Numbered from the stretch's first letter, positions 17,383-26,377 are shown. The stretch: 64,000 nucleotides of DNA from CAIUGU01 sp965279735 (GCA_965279735.1 OZ257260.1:3906001-3970000); one strand, 5' to 3'. The notes: generated from the letters alone by a model not told the origin. A program made the numbers and translations.

Positions 17383-17892
17383 TCAGCCGGTGGTTGCGGG
17401 GGCCTCGGGCCGATGTCCACCCGGACCGCGATGATCGCCGGGCCTGCCACGTCGATCACCAGATCCCTTGGCAGCGTTTTCCCGGGCAGCAGTCATTTCT
17501 GCCTGGCTCAGCTTGCCATCGCCATCCGCATCCGCTTTCTTGAACTGCTCGTCGGCTGCCTTCTGCCGCGCTGCGTTCAGCTCCTGTTGCGATACGCCGC
17601 CATCGCCGTTGGCATCGAGCTTCTTGAAGCGTTCGGCGGCCCTCGCATCCATGCGTTCCTTGCCGGCAGCGCGCATCTCTTCGCGACTCAGCTGGCCGTT
17701 GCCGTCCTTGTCCATGGCATTGAACTGTTCCGTGGTCAGGTCGCTGCGTCGCGCCTGCAATTCCGGAAAATCGATGGCGCCGTCGCCATTGGCATCCAGG
17801 GGTTTACGTTCCGCAGCGCCCGCCAGCGTGCCAAGCCCCAGTAGCGCGGCAATGGCAGTTGCAAGGGCAAGTCGTTTGAAAGGGGTCTTCAT
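17383..17892 (-). CDS. exported EF-hand calcium-binding protein
   Basis: A 169-residue protein with a signal peptide (LALATAIAALLGLGTLAGA). Four EF-hand loops follow in order: DANGDGAIDFPE, DKDGNGQLSREE, DANGDGGVSQQE and DADGDGKLSQAE, each with Asp/Asn ligands at positions 1, 3 and 5 and Glu at position 12. The C-terminal 27 residues are Gly/Pro/Arg/His rich (GDRRGRPGDHRGPGGHRP) and look disordered. It is likely a periplasmic or surface calcium buffer or sensor; the function is not established. AGGAGG lies upstream of the ATG. Its terminator is at 17329-17356. Confidence 0.9.
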   Translation of the reverse strand: MKTPFKRLALATAIAALLGLGTLAGAAERKPLDANGDGAIDFPELQARRSDLTTEQFNAMDKDGNGQLSREEMRAAGKERMDARAAERFKKLDANGDGGVSQQELNAARQKAADEQFKKADADGDGKLSQAEMTAARENAAKGSGDRRGRPGDHRGPGGHRPEAPATTG

Positions 17893-18028
17893 GTTGCCTC
17901 CTCAGGCTTGATAAGTCCGGTTCTCACGGACTGGTAACGCTTGATTGGACAGCGACGTTGACCGCTGCATTGCAATGATCCGGTCAAGTTTTGCAAAGCT
18001 TTTCCGGCGATTCGTTACATCAGCGAGG

Positions 18029-18048
18029 ACCCGGCCTGCGGGCCGGGT
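18029..18048 (+). promoter_or_regulatory. 8-bp hairpin upstream of the aldo/keto reductase gene
   Basis: ACCCGGCC (18029-18036) pairs perfectly with GGCCGGGT (18041-18048) across a TGCG loop. No T-run follows, so it is not a standard terminator. It sits about 47 bp upstream of the reductase start and could be part of its 5' leader or a protein site. Confidence 0.3.
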
Positions 18049-18095
18049 TGTGCCGGGGTCTACAGGTTTCTTAAGATGCGGCAAGGGGGATGACA

Positions 18096-19010
18096 ATGAC
18101 AATAGATCGTCGCGACTTCCTGAGGCTCGCTGCCGTTGCTGCAGCCGGTGCATCTTTTCCGCTTGGTGCCCAGGAGAGGCCCGCCATGCTGACCCGCAAA
18201 GTTCCCTCGACGAATGAAGCGATCCCGGTGATCGGCATGGGCACCTGGCAGACGTTTCATGTGGGCAAGAGCGAAGCGGAACGCGCGCCGCTGCGGGAAG
18301 TCCTCAGGACGTTTTCGGAAATGGGTGGTCGGCTGGTCGATTCCTCTCCCATGTATGGCATGTCGGAGGAAGTCGTCGGGGATCTCACCAGTGAACTTGG
18401 CCTGCACGACCGGCTGTTCATGGCCACCAAGGTCTGGACGACCGGCAAGAAGCAGGGCATCCAGCAGATGGAGGAATCGTTCGCGAAGCTGCAGGTCAAG
18501 ACACTTGACCTGATGCAGGTCCACAATCTGGTCGATGTGGACCATCACCTCGCAACGCTGGCGGAATGGAAGCGCGCAGGGCGCGTTCGCCATGTCGGCA
18601 TTACTCACTACACCGCTAGCGCCCACGACGATGTCGCAAAAGTGATTGCTTCGCGCCCCGTCGACTTCGTGCAGATCAACTATTCAGTCGGTGAACGCCA
18701 GGCGGAAAGCCGGCTGCTCCCGCTGGCACAGGACAAAGGCGTTGCGGTCATCGCCAACCGGCCGTTTGCGGGCGGCGATCTCTTTCGGCGATTGCGTGAC
18801 AAGCCGCTTCCCGCGTGGGCCGCTGAAATCGATTGCACGAGCTGGGCGCAGCTGCTGCTCAAGTTCGTCGTATCGCATCCTGCGATCACGTGTGCCATCC
18901 CTGCTACGTCCAAGGCGTCCCATCTCAAGGACAACATGAGCGCGGGTTTGGGGCAGATGCCGGACGAAGCAATGCGGGCGCGGATCGCGACGGAAGCTTT
19001 GCGCGCCTAG
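18096..19010 (+). CDS. Tat-exported aldo/keto reductase
   Basis: A 304-residue aldo/keto reductase preceded by a twin-arginine signal (RRDFLRLAAVAAAGASF). The start chosen is the ATG at 18096, with AAGGGGG seven bases upstream; the ATG at 18090 abuts the ribosome site. The catalytic tetrad is intact: Asp and Tyr in VDSSPMYGMSE, Lys in FMATKVWTTG and His in LMQVHNLVD. The NADPH-binding end has CAIPATSKASHLKDNM. Tat export implies a periplasmic enzyme that folds with its cofactor before export. It most resembles exported aldo/keto reductases of proteobacteria with unknown substrate. It ends 12 bp from the convergent DUF3617 gene. Confidence 0.85.
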   Translation: MTIDRRDFLRLAAVAAAGASFPLGAQERPAMLTRKVPSTNEAIPVIGMGTWQTFHVGKSEAERAPLREVLRTFSEMGGRLVDSSPMYGMSEEVVGDLTSELGLHDRLFMATKVWTTGKKQGIQQMEESFAKLQVKTLDLMQVHNLVDVDHHLATLAEWKRAGRVRHVGITHYTASAHDDVAKVIASRPVDFVQINYSVGERQAESRLLPLAQDKGVAVIANRPFAGGDLFRRLRDKPLPAWAAEIDCTSWAQLLLKFVVSHPAITCAIPATSKASHLKDNMSAGLGQMPDEAMRARIATEALRA

Positions 19011-19022
19011 AGCTTTGCGCGA

Positions 19023-19568
19023 CTAGGGCTTTTCATCTTCGGCTTCGTCGCCGCAGTCGGACTTGAGCCATTTGCCTTTCAAGTTGGCGGTGATCTTCAT
19101 TGCTTCAGCGCCGCTGCCGATGTTCAGCTCGAATTCGCCGGTCATCGTCTCGGGTGTCGGTGTGTTGATGCGGAAGAATCCGGAGCCCGTGCGTTCGCCC
19201 ATGCACACCAGCCGCATCTCCTGACGGGTGCTGGTGTTCGTCACCATCGTCTGCTCGCAGTTCTCGATGTCTTCGGTCTTGAAGGGCTCTTCAAGATCCT
19301 TCGGCGTCACGCATTCCTTCGAGGTGTCGCTGATGGGGCCCTTTTCAGTCTGGGCCTTGATCATGGCCTTCATGGCGTCCAGTTGTTCCGTGGTCATTTT
19401 CTCCAGCAGTTCCTTTGGAAGTGCAGGCATGCCACTCATCTGCGTCTCTGACGCGATCTCCCACAGGCCAAGCTTCACATTGAGCTTGACCGGTTGTTCG
19501 GCGGCGCCGCCAGACATCGGCAGCAGCCCAAGCGCCAGGACGGCCAGCCACTTTTTGTCCGGTTTCAT
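19023..19568 (-). CDS. DUF3617 periplasmic protein
   Basis: A 181-residue exported protein (signal MKPDKKWLAVLALGLLPMSG). Its mature part opens KLNVKLGLWEIASETQMSGM, the LGLWE/S block characteristic of DUF3617, and ends with KGKWLKSDCGDEAED. Conserved Cys appear in SKECVTPKDL, IENCEQTM, RLVCMGER and SDCGD, likely as paired disulfides. Function is not established. The ATG at 19568 follows AGGAG. Much longer frames upstream are antisense to the Rieske gene. Confidence 0.8.
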   Translation of the reverse strand: MKPDKKWLAVLALGLLPMSGGAAEQPVKLNVKLGLWEIASETQMSGMPALPKELLEKMTTEQLDAMKAMIKAQTEKGPISDTSKECVTPKDLEEPFKTEDIENCEQTMVTNTSTRQEMRLVCMGERTGSGFFRINTPTPETMTGEFELNIGSGAEAMKITANLKGKWLKSDCGDEAEDEKP

Positions 19569-19685
19569 GTTGAGGCACTCCTGCGTGAAATACTTGTGGC
19601 CATCATTCCACAGCACATGCAGCCGCGCCAGCAGCGATGATTCTGCGTAATATCTACAAGCACCGGAAGAAATGCGGAGGCGACT

Positions 19686-20807
19686 GTGAGTGAAGACGGC
19701 TGGTTCGATGTCGGGGCAGAAAGCGAGCTGTCGAATCAGGTGCTGCAGCCGCTGACCCTCGGCAATACACCCATTGCATTGAGTTTCCATGAAGGCCGTT
19801 TCGGCGCAGTCTCCAATCGCTGCAATCATCTGGGTGGACCGCTGGGTGAGGGTCGGCTCGAAGGCGACTACATCGTCTGCCCCTGGCACTACTGGAAGTT
19901 TCACCGTGTCAGTGGCCTCGGCGAGCCCGGCTATGAAAAGGATGCGGTTCCTGCACATGAAGTGAAAGTTGAAAACGGTCGCGTATTGGTAAGGAAAGAA
20001 GCATTCGCAAAACGCAGCCGCCTGCCGCATCCGCCTCATGCGCTGGCGCGGGATCCGGTGCGTGCACCAGGTCCGGTCCGTATCCTCGGACTTTCCACTA
20101 CCGTGATGACCCGGGAACATCCCCGCTACAGCACCTCCGAGGATCTTCTTGAAACAGCTTTGCAACACGCCAGCAACGCCCTGGCCTGTGAAACCCGCCT
20201 GCTCCGCGTAAGGGATCTCGGTTTCCGGGCCTGCGAAGGCTTCTATTCGAAATCGGCACGCGCCTGCACCTGGCCCTGCTCGATCACGACGATGGATCCG
20301 AACGACCAGATGGAGCGCGTGTACGAGGGACTGGTCCACTGGGCCGACGTGATCCTGGTCTCCACACCTATCCGCTGGGGCGCGGCCAGCAGCCTTTATT
20401 ACAAGATGATCGAACGACTCAACTGCGTGCAGAACCAGATCACGATCAGCAACAAGCGACTGCTGACGAACAAGGTGGCGGGCTTCATCATCACCGGCGG
20501 CCAGGATGGCGTGCAGGCAGTGGCGGGGCAGATGCTGGGATTCTTCGCGGAAATCGGCTGCCAGTTTCCGTCGTTTCCCTACATTGCCCATACGCGCGGC
20601 TGGAGCGCCGAGGACATGGAGAACAACATGCGCCACGTGCAGAACTCGCAGCTGTTGCACGAAGGTGCGACGGCGCTGGTCACGCGGTGTGCGGATACAG
20701 CAAGGTTACTGGTGGGCGGTGCGCTGGCGGATTGCCCTCAATCCAAAGGCGGTCGCAAGGGCAACCCGCTGGACAGCCATCAACCTTCCCACGTGCACAT
20801 GAAGTAA
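19686..20807 (+). CDS. Rieske [2Fe-2S] / FMN-reductase (flavodoxin-like) fusion protein
   Basis: A 373-residue cytosolic fusion beginning at GTG (19686), six bases after GGAGG. Residues 1-105 are a Rieske domain: CNHLG and CPWHY supply the Cys46/His48 and Cys65/His68 cluster ligands. Residues about 128-330 look like an NADPH-dependent FMN-reductase/flavodoxin-like domain, beginning RILGLSTTVMTREHP and containing VSTPIRWGAASSLYYKMIER, the nucleotide-flavin loop, and FIITGGQDGVQAVAGQMLGF. The tail is basic and His-rich. The combined chain would pass electrons between NAD(P)H, flavin and a Rieske centre. The redox partner and substrate are unknown. It is bounded by a bidirectional terminator. 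Confidence 0.8.
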   Translation: MSEDGWFDVGAESELSNQVLQPLTLGNTPIALSFHEGRFGAVSNRCNHLGGPLGEGRLEGDYIVCPWHYWKFHRVSGLGEPGYEKDAVPAHEVKVENGRVLVRKEAFAKRSRLPHPPHALARDPVRAPGPVRILGLSTTVMTREHPRYSTSEDLLETALQHASNALACETRLLRVRDLGFRACEGFYSKSARACTWPCSITTMDPNDQMERVYEGLVHWADVILVSTPIRWGAASSLYYKMIERLNCVQNQITISNKRLLTNKVAGFIITGGQDGVQAVAGQMLGFFAEIGCQFPSFPYIAHTRGWSAEDMENNMRHVQNSQLLHEGATALVTRCADTARLLVGGALADCPQSKGGRKGNPLDSHQPSHVHMK

Positions 20808-20812
20808 AAGGA

Positions 20813-20839
20813 ACGGCCCGGATTCGCGATCCGGGCCGT
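20813..20839. terminator. bidirectional hairpin terminator
   Basis: ACGGCCCGGAT (20813-20823) and ATCCGGGCCGT (20829-20839) form an 11-bp stem with loop TCGCG. Toward the left, the transcript of the repeat-protein gene continues into TCCTTTTAC, a modest U-run. Toward the right it has none. It separates two convergent genes. Confidence 0.65.
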
Positions 20840-20877
20840 GAGTTGTCGAGAGGGGACTCGGTCCGTGACCGCGATGC

Positions 20878-21513
20878 CTAGGGAGTCGGAGCGCCGCGGT
20901 TCGCTGCAACGTCCTTGGTCCAGGTGCCGGTTGCAGGATCGAAGCTCGCGGTCACATCGCGAGTAGCCTGGCCGCCATTGGGGCCGGTTGCCGTTGAAGA
21001 ACGCGTGTAACCATTTTCGGTGCGCTGTGTGATGACATTGTTGGTCGCCTGGCCGCCGTTCGGGCCGGTGTACACCACGTCCTTCGTGCGCGTGCCGGTT
21101 TCACGATCGTTGGCGATGGTGGCACTGCGCGAAGTTGTCGAGCTATCGGCTCTCGTCACCGTGCGATCATTGGTGTGACCGTTGTCGGTCCGCTGTGCGA
21201 CATCGTTCACTGTCCGCTGACCACCATTGGGCCCCGTATCGACCACGGTGCGGGTACGCGTGCCGGTCTCCGCATTACGTTCCACATTCACATCGCGTGT
21301 GGCCTGCTTGCCTTTCGCGTTCGTGAGGGTGCTGTGCGACTCGCGGCCGTTCTCCGTGCGCTGTCCTTCCGTATGCCGCGTCCATTGACCGGCGGGACGA
21401 TCGCGATCATGGCGTGGCGCACGTTGCGCCGCATTCGCGCCGTCGACACTCAACAAGAGCGTAAGCCCGAGGGCTGATGCCGTGGCAATCTGTCTGAAAC
21501 GCTTCTGCAACAT
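20878..21513 (-). CDS. exported repeat protein (TGPNGGQ modules)
   Basis: A 211-residue exported protein. The start is the ATG at 21513 (MLQKRFRQIATASALGLTLL), following AGGAGAGAA; the signal ends near ANAAQR. The mature chain has repeated imperfect modules of about 45 residues with TGPNGGQ, RT-N and RTENGY- or RTDNGH-like blocks. Two long copies include RTRTVVDTGPNGGQ and RTKDVVYTGPNGGQ, with a shorter copy ATGPNGGQATRDVT. It is Thr-, Asn-, Gly- and Arg-rich and lacks Cys. No catalytic motif is seen. This may be a low-complexity surface or matrix protein; function unknown. Its terminator is shared with the Rieske gene. Confidence 0.75.
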   Translation of the reverse strand: MLQKRFRQIATASALGLTLLLSVDGANAAQRAPRHDRDRPAGQWTRHTEGQRTENGRESHSTLTNAKGKQATRDVNVERNAETGTRTRTVVDTGPNGGQRTVNDVAQRTDNGHTNDRTVTRADSSTTSRSATIANDRETGTRTKDVVYTGPNGGQATNNVITQRTENGYTRSSTATGPNGGQATRDVTASFDPATGTWTKDVAANRGAPTP

Positions 21514-21753
21514 GGTTCTCTCCTGAATCTGCCGAGCGAGTGAAAAGCGGGTCGCTCGGGAACAGGAACGCAGCAGCACCGAGGACGTTGACAGGATATT
21601 TCCCCAAGGTGGGGAGACTTGTGCGCCCTGTCACACGCCAGCAGGTCGGGTCTCCCCCAAAAGGGGTGAGACGCTGTCCTCCCCGGTGTGTTAAAAAACA
21701 TGTGGGACTCCACCCTCATGTGCGGTCCCTCCCAAACTCTGGACCCGTTATTG

Positions 21754-23430
21754 ATGCCGCACGCCAGCACACCGCTCATTGCTACGATCGTCATCGGTCT
21801 GAGCCTCGCTTTTGTCCTCGGCACGCTTGCGGCCCGCGTGAAACTGTCTCCCCTCGTTGGCTACCTGCTCGCAGGTGTCGCGGTGGGTCCTTTCACGCCG
21901 GGATTCGTGGCGGATGGCGCGCTGGCGAACGAACTCTCCGAGATGGGCGTCATCCTGCTGATGTTCGGTGTCGGCCTGCATTTCTCTTTCAAGGATCTCC
22001 TGTCGGTGCGGGCCATTGCATTACCGGGCGCCGTTGCCCAGATCGCTGCCGCAACAGTGATGGGGGTGGGGCTGGGGTGGATGCTGGGATGGCCGGTCTA
22101 CAGTGGCCTCGTTCTCGGTCTCGCACTCTCCGTTGCCAGTACCGTGGTGCTGCTCAGGGCACTGGAAGAACGCCGGCTCGTCGATACGGAGCGTGGCCGC
22201 ATCGCTGTCGGCTGGCTGATTGTCGAAGACCTCGCGATGGTGCTCGTGCTCGTTCTCCTGCCTCCCGTCGGCGAGTTGCTGGCGCCAGGCGCGAACGGGG
22301 AAGCACAGCTCGCGGCCGGTGACATCATCCTCGCGCTCGGCTGGACACTGGGGAAAGTCGTGGCCTTCGTCGCGCTCATGCTCGTCGTGGGCCGTCGCTT
22401 CATTCCCTGGGTGCTGAAATTCACGGTTCGCCACGGCTCGCGGGAACTGTTCCGCCTTGCAGTGCTGGTGATCGCCCTTGGTGTGGCGTTCGGTGCCGCC
22501 GAACTCTTCGGTGTGTCCTTCGCGCTCGGTGCATTCTTCGCCGGCATGGTGCTCAACGAATCCGAGCTCGCTCACGAAGCGGCTGAGGAATCGCTGCCCC
22601 TGAGGGACGCCTTCGCGGTGCTCTTCTTTGTTTCGGTCGGCATGCTCTTCGATCCGATGATCATCGTCGAGCAACCCATCGCCGTGGCCGGCGCGCTGTT
22701 CATCATCCTGATCGGCAAGTCGGTCATCGCGTTCCTGATCGTGCTGGCGTTCAAGCATCCGCTGTCGACGGCCTTCACCATCTCAGCGAGCCTTGCGCAG
22801 ATCGGCGAATTCTCCTTCATCCTCGCAGGCCTGGGAGTGAGCCTCGGCCTGCTGCCGGAGACGGGCCGCGACCTCGTGCTGGCCGGTGCAATCCTGTCGA
22901 TTGTGCTCAATCCCTTCATCTTCAATGCGAATGACTGGCTCATCGCGCGATTTGGCAGGCATCCGGAGCCGGCCGTGCCCACTCCCGGCAAGCCCGCGGA
23001 AGGATTGCGGCGCACGGAACTCTCCGGCCACGCTGTCGTCATCGGCTACGGACGCGTCGGCAGCCTGGTCGTCGATGCGCTCAAGCGTCTCGAGCAGCCC
23101 TTCGTCGTCATCGAATATGCGGACCGACGCGTGGAGCATCTGCGGCGGGAGGGTATCGATGCCATCATCGGCAACGCGGCCACTCCTGAACTGCTGGAGG
23201 CTGGCAACATCGCGGAAGCAAGCCGGCTCTTTGTCGCGATTCCCGATGCGTTCGAGGCTGGCCAGATCGTGGGGCACGCACGACGCATGAACCCGGGTCT
23301 CGAAATCATTGCGCGCGCACACTCGGACGCCGAGGTGACGCATCTCAATGCCCAGGGGGCGAACACCGTCATCATGGGTGAGCGGGAGATCGCACGCTCC
23401 ATGATCAACTACGCGTACGTGAGCGACTGA
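21754..23430 (+). CDS. ybaL: YbaL-type CPA2 cation/proton antiporter with TrkA-N domain
   Basis: A 558-residue protein, the same length as E. coli YbaL. The start chosen is the ATG at 21754 (MPHASTPLIATIVIGLSLAF), which aligns with E. coli YbaL; 22 in-frame codons upstream are likely non-coding. About 12 membrane helices contain SPLVGYLLAGVAVGPFTPGF, GVGLHFS and the CPA2 core LPLRDAFAVLFFVSVG. The cytoplasmic tail has a TrkA-N (RCK) NAD-binding domain, HAVVIGYGRVGSLVVDAL. The expected role is potassium or sodium export coupled to protons, gated by nucleotide binding. A TTGACA motif at 21588 lies upstream of the promoter region, but a matching -10 box is not clear. Confidence 0.88.
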   Translation: MPHASTPLIATIVIGLSLAFVLGTLAARVKLSPLVGYLLAGVAVGPFTPGFVADGALANELSEMGVILLMFGVGLHFSFKDLLSVRAIALPGAVAQIAAATVMGVGLGWMLGWPVYSGLVLGLALSVASTVVLLRALEERRLVDTERGRIAVGWLIVEDLAMVLVLVLLPPVGELLAPGANGEAQLAAGDIILALGWTLGKVVAFVALMLVVGRRFIPWVLKFTVRHGSRELFRLAVLVIALGVAFGAAELFGVSFALGAFFAGMVLNESELAHEAAEESLPLRDAFAVLFFVSVGMLFDPMIIVEQPIAVAGALFIILIGKSVIAFLIVLAFKHPLSTAFTISASLAQIGEFSFILAGLGVSLGLLPETGRDLVLAGAILSIVLNPFIFNANDWLIARFGRHPEPAVPTPGKPAEGLRRTELSGHAVVIGYGRVGSLVVDALKRLEQPFVVIEYADRRVEHLRREGIDAIIGNAATPELLEAGNIAEASRLFVAIPDAFEAGQIVGHARRMNPGLEIIARAHSDAEVTHLNAQGANTVIMGEREIARSMINYAYVSD

Positions 23431-23591
23431 CCGCCTGTAAGAATTTCAGATGCGCGGGACTACGCAGCGGCAAGATCGTGATTCAGGTCGCTTCACAGAG
23501 CACTGCAGCCAAACCCCTATCGCCTCCGTTCGCCGATTCGGCTAGGGTTGGCGCATCACTTTCGATGTCGATGGCAAGCGAAGGATCCGCG

Positions 23592-25223
23592 ATGACCCGG
23601 CCCTGCATCCTGTTACTGGAAGACGATTCGAACGACGTCCAGCTTATCCAGCGCGCGCTGGTCAAGGGGGGAGTGGATGCCGAGTTCGTGGTTACAGATT
23701 CCCGCGAGGATTTTGTCCAGGCTCTCGAGCGGCCCCACATTGATGTGGTGATCTCTGACACTTCCATTCCCGGTCTTGCTCCCCTCGGCGCCCTGCAGCT
23801 GGCCGGGGCGCGTCATCCCCAGTCGGCCTTCATCATTCTCTCCGGCACAGTGAATGCCCGCCAGGCAGCGCAGGCTCGTGCGGCCGGTGCTGTCGACTGG
23901 CTGGACAAGGGCGATTTCTCTCAACTGATCCCGGTCGTCCACAACGTTCTCGATCGCGCGACCCTCGCAAGGGTGACGCTCCAGGAGATGGAGCAGGACA
24001 ACCGGGAGCTGATGCTTGCCAATCGTGCGGCCCAGCGGCTGGTGCAGGCCGTCAAGGATCTGTCATCCGCCCGCGATGTGCCCACCATCCAGGAAATCGT
24101 CAAGCGTGCGGCCCGCGAACTGAATGGAGCGGATGGCGCAACTTTCGTGTTGCGCGATGGTGATCAGTGCTTCTATGCGGACGAGGACGCGATCGCACCT
24201 TTATGGAAAGGCCAGCGCTTCCCGATGCAAACCTGCATCAGCGGCTGGGCGATGATGAACAGGCAACCAGCCGTCGTCGAAGACATTGCCTTCGATTCCC
24301 GTATTCCGCTCGATGCTTATCGACCCACGTTCGTGCGCAGTCTGGTGATGGTCCCCATCCGGACCGAATCGCCGATCGGAGCAATCGGCAACTACTGGGC
24401 CACGCCCCGTATTCCGACAGACGAAGAAGTCGCGCTCATCCAGGCACTCGCCGATTCAACATCCATCGCGCTCGAGAACGTTCAGGTCTACCAGGAACTC
24501 GAGCAGCGGGTGGCCACGCGCACGGCAGAGCTCAAGGACGCGAACAATGCTCTCGAGGAGTTCAGCTACTTCGCCTCGCATGATCTCAGGGCGCCTGTGC
24601 GGCACGTCCATGCATTCGCGGACATCCTGCGCGAAGACCATGCGGCCGCCCTTTCCGATGAAGGCCGCCATGCGCTCGACCGGATCAAGGCCGCTGCCCT
24701 GACGATGGGCGATCTGCTGGAGGGGCTGCTTGAGCTTGCGTACTCGGGACAACAGGCATTGCGGGTAGCGAACGTCGACATGAATGCTCTTGCCATCCTT
24801 GCAGTGGAGGTGGCGCGCGATCAGGCGGCGGCAGCCACCGGATTCCGGATCGGGACGCTGGCGTCAGCACAGGGTGACAAGGTACTGCTGCGCCAGGTGT
24901 GGACCAACCTCATAGGCAACGCTGCAAAATACAGCAGCGCGAATCCGCAACCGGTTGTCGAGATCGGGAGCATCGACGTTGCAGGCGAGACCCGCTATTT
25001 CGTGCGCGACAACGGCGTGGGCTTCGCCATGGCCGACGCCGACAAGCTGTTCGGCGCGTTTCGCCGGCTGGAATCCGGCAAGGCGTTTGCCGGCAGCGGC
25101 GTTGGCCTTGCGATCGTCCATCGCATCGTTACCCGGCATGGTGGCAGGGTCTGGGCCGAATCGACGCTTGGTCAAGGCGCCACGTTCTATTTCACGCTGG
25201 CACCTGCCGGGGATATTTCCTAG
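23592..25223 (+). CDS. REC-GAF-histidine kinase hybrid
   Basis: A 543-residue soluble hybrid sensor kinase. The start is the ATG at 23592 (MTRPCILLLEDDSNDVQLIQ), with GAAGGA seven bases upstream. Domain order: an N-terminal receiver (residues about 1-125, phosphoacceptor Asp in VVISDTSIPG and Lys in WLDKGDFS), a coiled linker with LQEMEQDNRELML, a GAF domain (about 160-310), then HisKA (phospho-His in FSYFASHDLRAPVRHV), and an HATPase with NLIGNAAKYSS, VRDNGVGFAMADA and FAGSGVGLAIVHRI. No membrane segment is seen, so it would sense a cytoplasmic signal or be regulated by phosphorylation of its receiver. Its stop overlaps the stop of the opposite DUF6607-like gene by 4 bp. Confidence 0.88.
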   Translation: MTRPCILLLEDDSNDVQLIQRALVKGGVDAEFVVTDSREDFVQALERPHIDVVISDTSIPGLAPLGALQLAGARHPQSAFIILSGTVNARQAAQARAAGAVDWLDKGDFSQLIPVVHNVLDRATLARVTLQEMEQDNRELMLANRAAQRLVQAVKDLSSARDVPTIQEIVKRAARELNGADGATFVLRDGDQCFYADEDAIAPLWKGQRFPMQTCISGWAMMNRQPAVVEDIAFDSRIPLDAYRPTFVRSLVMVPIRTESPIGAIGNYWATPRIPTDEEVALIQALADSTSIALENVQVYQELEQRVATRTAELKDANNALEEFSYFASHDLRAPVRHVHAFADILREDHAAALSDEGRHALDRIKAAALTMGDLLEGLLELAYSGQQALRVANVDMNALAILAVEVARDQAAAATGFRIGTLASAQGDKVLLRQVWTNLIGNAAKYSSANPQPVVEIGSIDVAGETRYFVRDNGVGFAMADADKLFGAFRRLESGKAFAGSGVGLAIVHRIVTRHGGRVWAESTLGQGATFYFTLAPAGDIS

Positions 25224-26377
25224 CGCGCGGGCGCGATCATCGCGTCGATGGTTTTCTCGATGAAGGCTTTCTGTTCCTGCAGGTCGATGGATCCGGCCTT
25301 CGCATTCATCACGGCCTCGGCCCTTTCAAAAAACGGCACGTAGAGATCCGCCTGGTCATCGGCTGCGATCAGCGTGATGCCGGGCGTCTGGGCAAAACGC
25401 CTGTCCCATGCGGCGCGAACTTCTTCCCAGAAAGCGCGTGTGCCTTCGAAGTATTCGTTGCCGGCCGTGAAGTCGTATTCAGCCACGCGCTCATAGCGGG
25501 CCACGCCATACTCCCGGCCAAGGTAGGGCTGCTTTGCATCGAGTGATCCTGCTTCCGTCAGCACTCCTTTCAGATTGTTCTCTTCCTGCAGCCAGCCGTT
25601 GACGAGAACAGTATGCCGGTTGGTCCCGACCAGCACGTTGTAGTCCTTGCGGGTGCTCCATTCGCGCCGTGGCAGGGGTCGCCAGGTTTCGCCGCTGATC
25701 CACGTCGATGCGCCCGGTGTGTGATTCCAGCGGCCGAGACTTTCGTAACGCGGTGAGTCATCCACCTGGTAAACCGCCTGGCTCCATGTGCCCTTGACCT
25801 CGCTGTCGGTAAGGGTGCGTCGTTGCCAGTGGTTGATGCCGGTGTACTCGACGAGCTGGGGATCCTGGTATGACCAGTCCTGCCGCCAGTGCTTGGTGAC
25901 GAAGGGCTCCGTTGTCTTGCCCTCGCGATCGATGATCCGCATCACGAGGATGTGCTGCAGGCTGATGAAGGTGCCGCGGTCGGCGGCCACGTAAACGTAC
26001 TCAGTGCCCCAGGATTGGTAGGGGCGGTCGCGTTTGGGGTCGGCACGAAAATCCGCGATCTCGAGGAAGTCGAACGTGACGCGATAGCCGCCTGCCATGG
26101 CGAGGATCGCGCGTCGATCGCGTTCAAATGCGCTGATGCCGCTCTCCTGCAAGGCAACCCAGGCCGCTGAAGGCTGGCGAGCGAATACCGTTTCAGGACC
26201 CCGCGTGGTTCCACCCCGAGGCCGCAGTCCGGGATCCGCGGACAATGGCCACGAAAACGTATAGCGGGAAGGCAGGCTGTCGGGAGCGGGTTCCCCTGCC
26301 GCTGCGAATCCGCCTGGAAGACTGGAGAGCAGCATTACAAGGGCGGTCGCCAAGGGGAATCGCAACGTAATTTTCAT
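25220..26377 (-). CDS. exported DUF6607-like protein
   Basis: A 385-residue exported protein with a signal peptide (ALVMLLSSLPGGFAAAG). The mature part is rich in aromatics and in Asp/Trp motifs: GYRVTFDFLEIADF, WGTEYVYVAADRGTFISLQH, KHWRQDWSYQDPQLVEYTG and RWNHTPGASTWISG. This sequence pattern matches what I recall as DUF6607, exported proteins with unknown role. It ends with an acidic helix and DAMIAPAR. The gene is divergent from the ydcS-like gene. The family name is from memory and moderately certain. Confidence 0.6.
   Translation of the reverse strand: MKITLRFPLATALVMLLSSLPGGFAAAGEPAPDSLPSRYTFSWPLSADPGLRPRGGTTRGPETVFARQPSAAWVALQESGISAFERDRRAILAMAGGYRVTFDFLEIADFRADPKRDRPYQSWGTEYVYVAADRGTFISLQHILVMRIIDREGKTTEPFVTKHWRQDWSYQDPQLVEYTGINHWQRRTLTDSEVKGTWSQAVYQVDDSPRYESLGRWNHTPGASTWISGETWRPLPRREWSTRKDYNVLVGTNRHTVLVNGWLQEENNLKGVLTEAGSLDAKQPYLGREYGVARYERVAEYDFTAGNEYFEGTRAFWEEVRAAWDRRFAQTPGITLIAADDQADLYVPFFERAEAVMNAKAGSIDLQEQKAFIEKTIDAMIAPAR

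Noticed and set aside
18029..18048. Hairpin before the aldo/keto reductase as a terminator
   Set aside because: It has no T-run on either strand and lies 47 bp upstream of a start codon, so a leader or binding site is more likely; it is kept only as a weak regulatory candidate.
21580..21700. TTGACA near 21588 as a defined promoter for the YbaL gene
   Set aside because: No matching -10 box occurs at 16-18 bp, so it is only mentioned in the gene entry.
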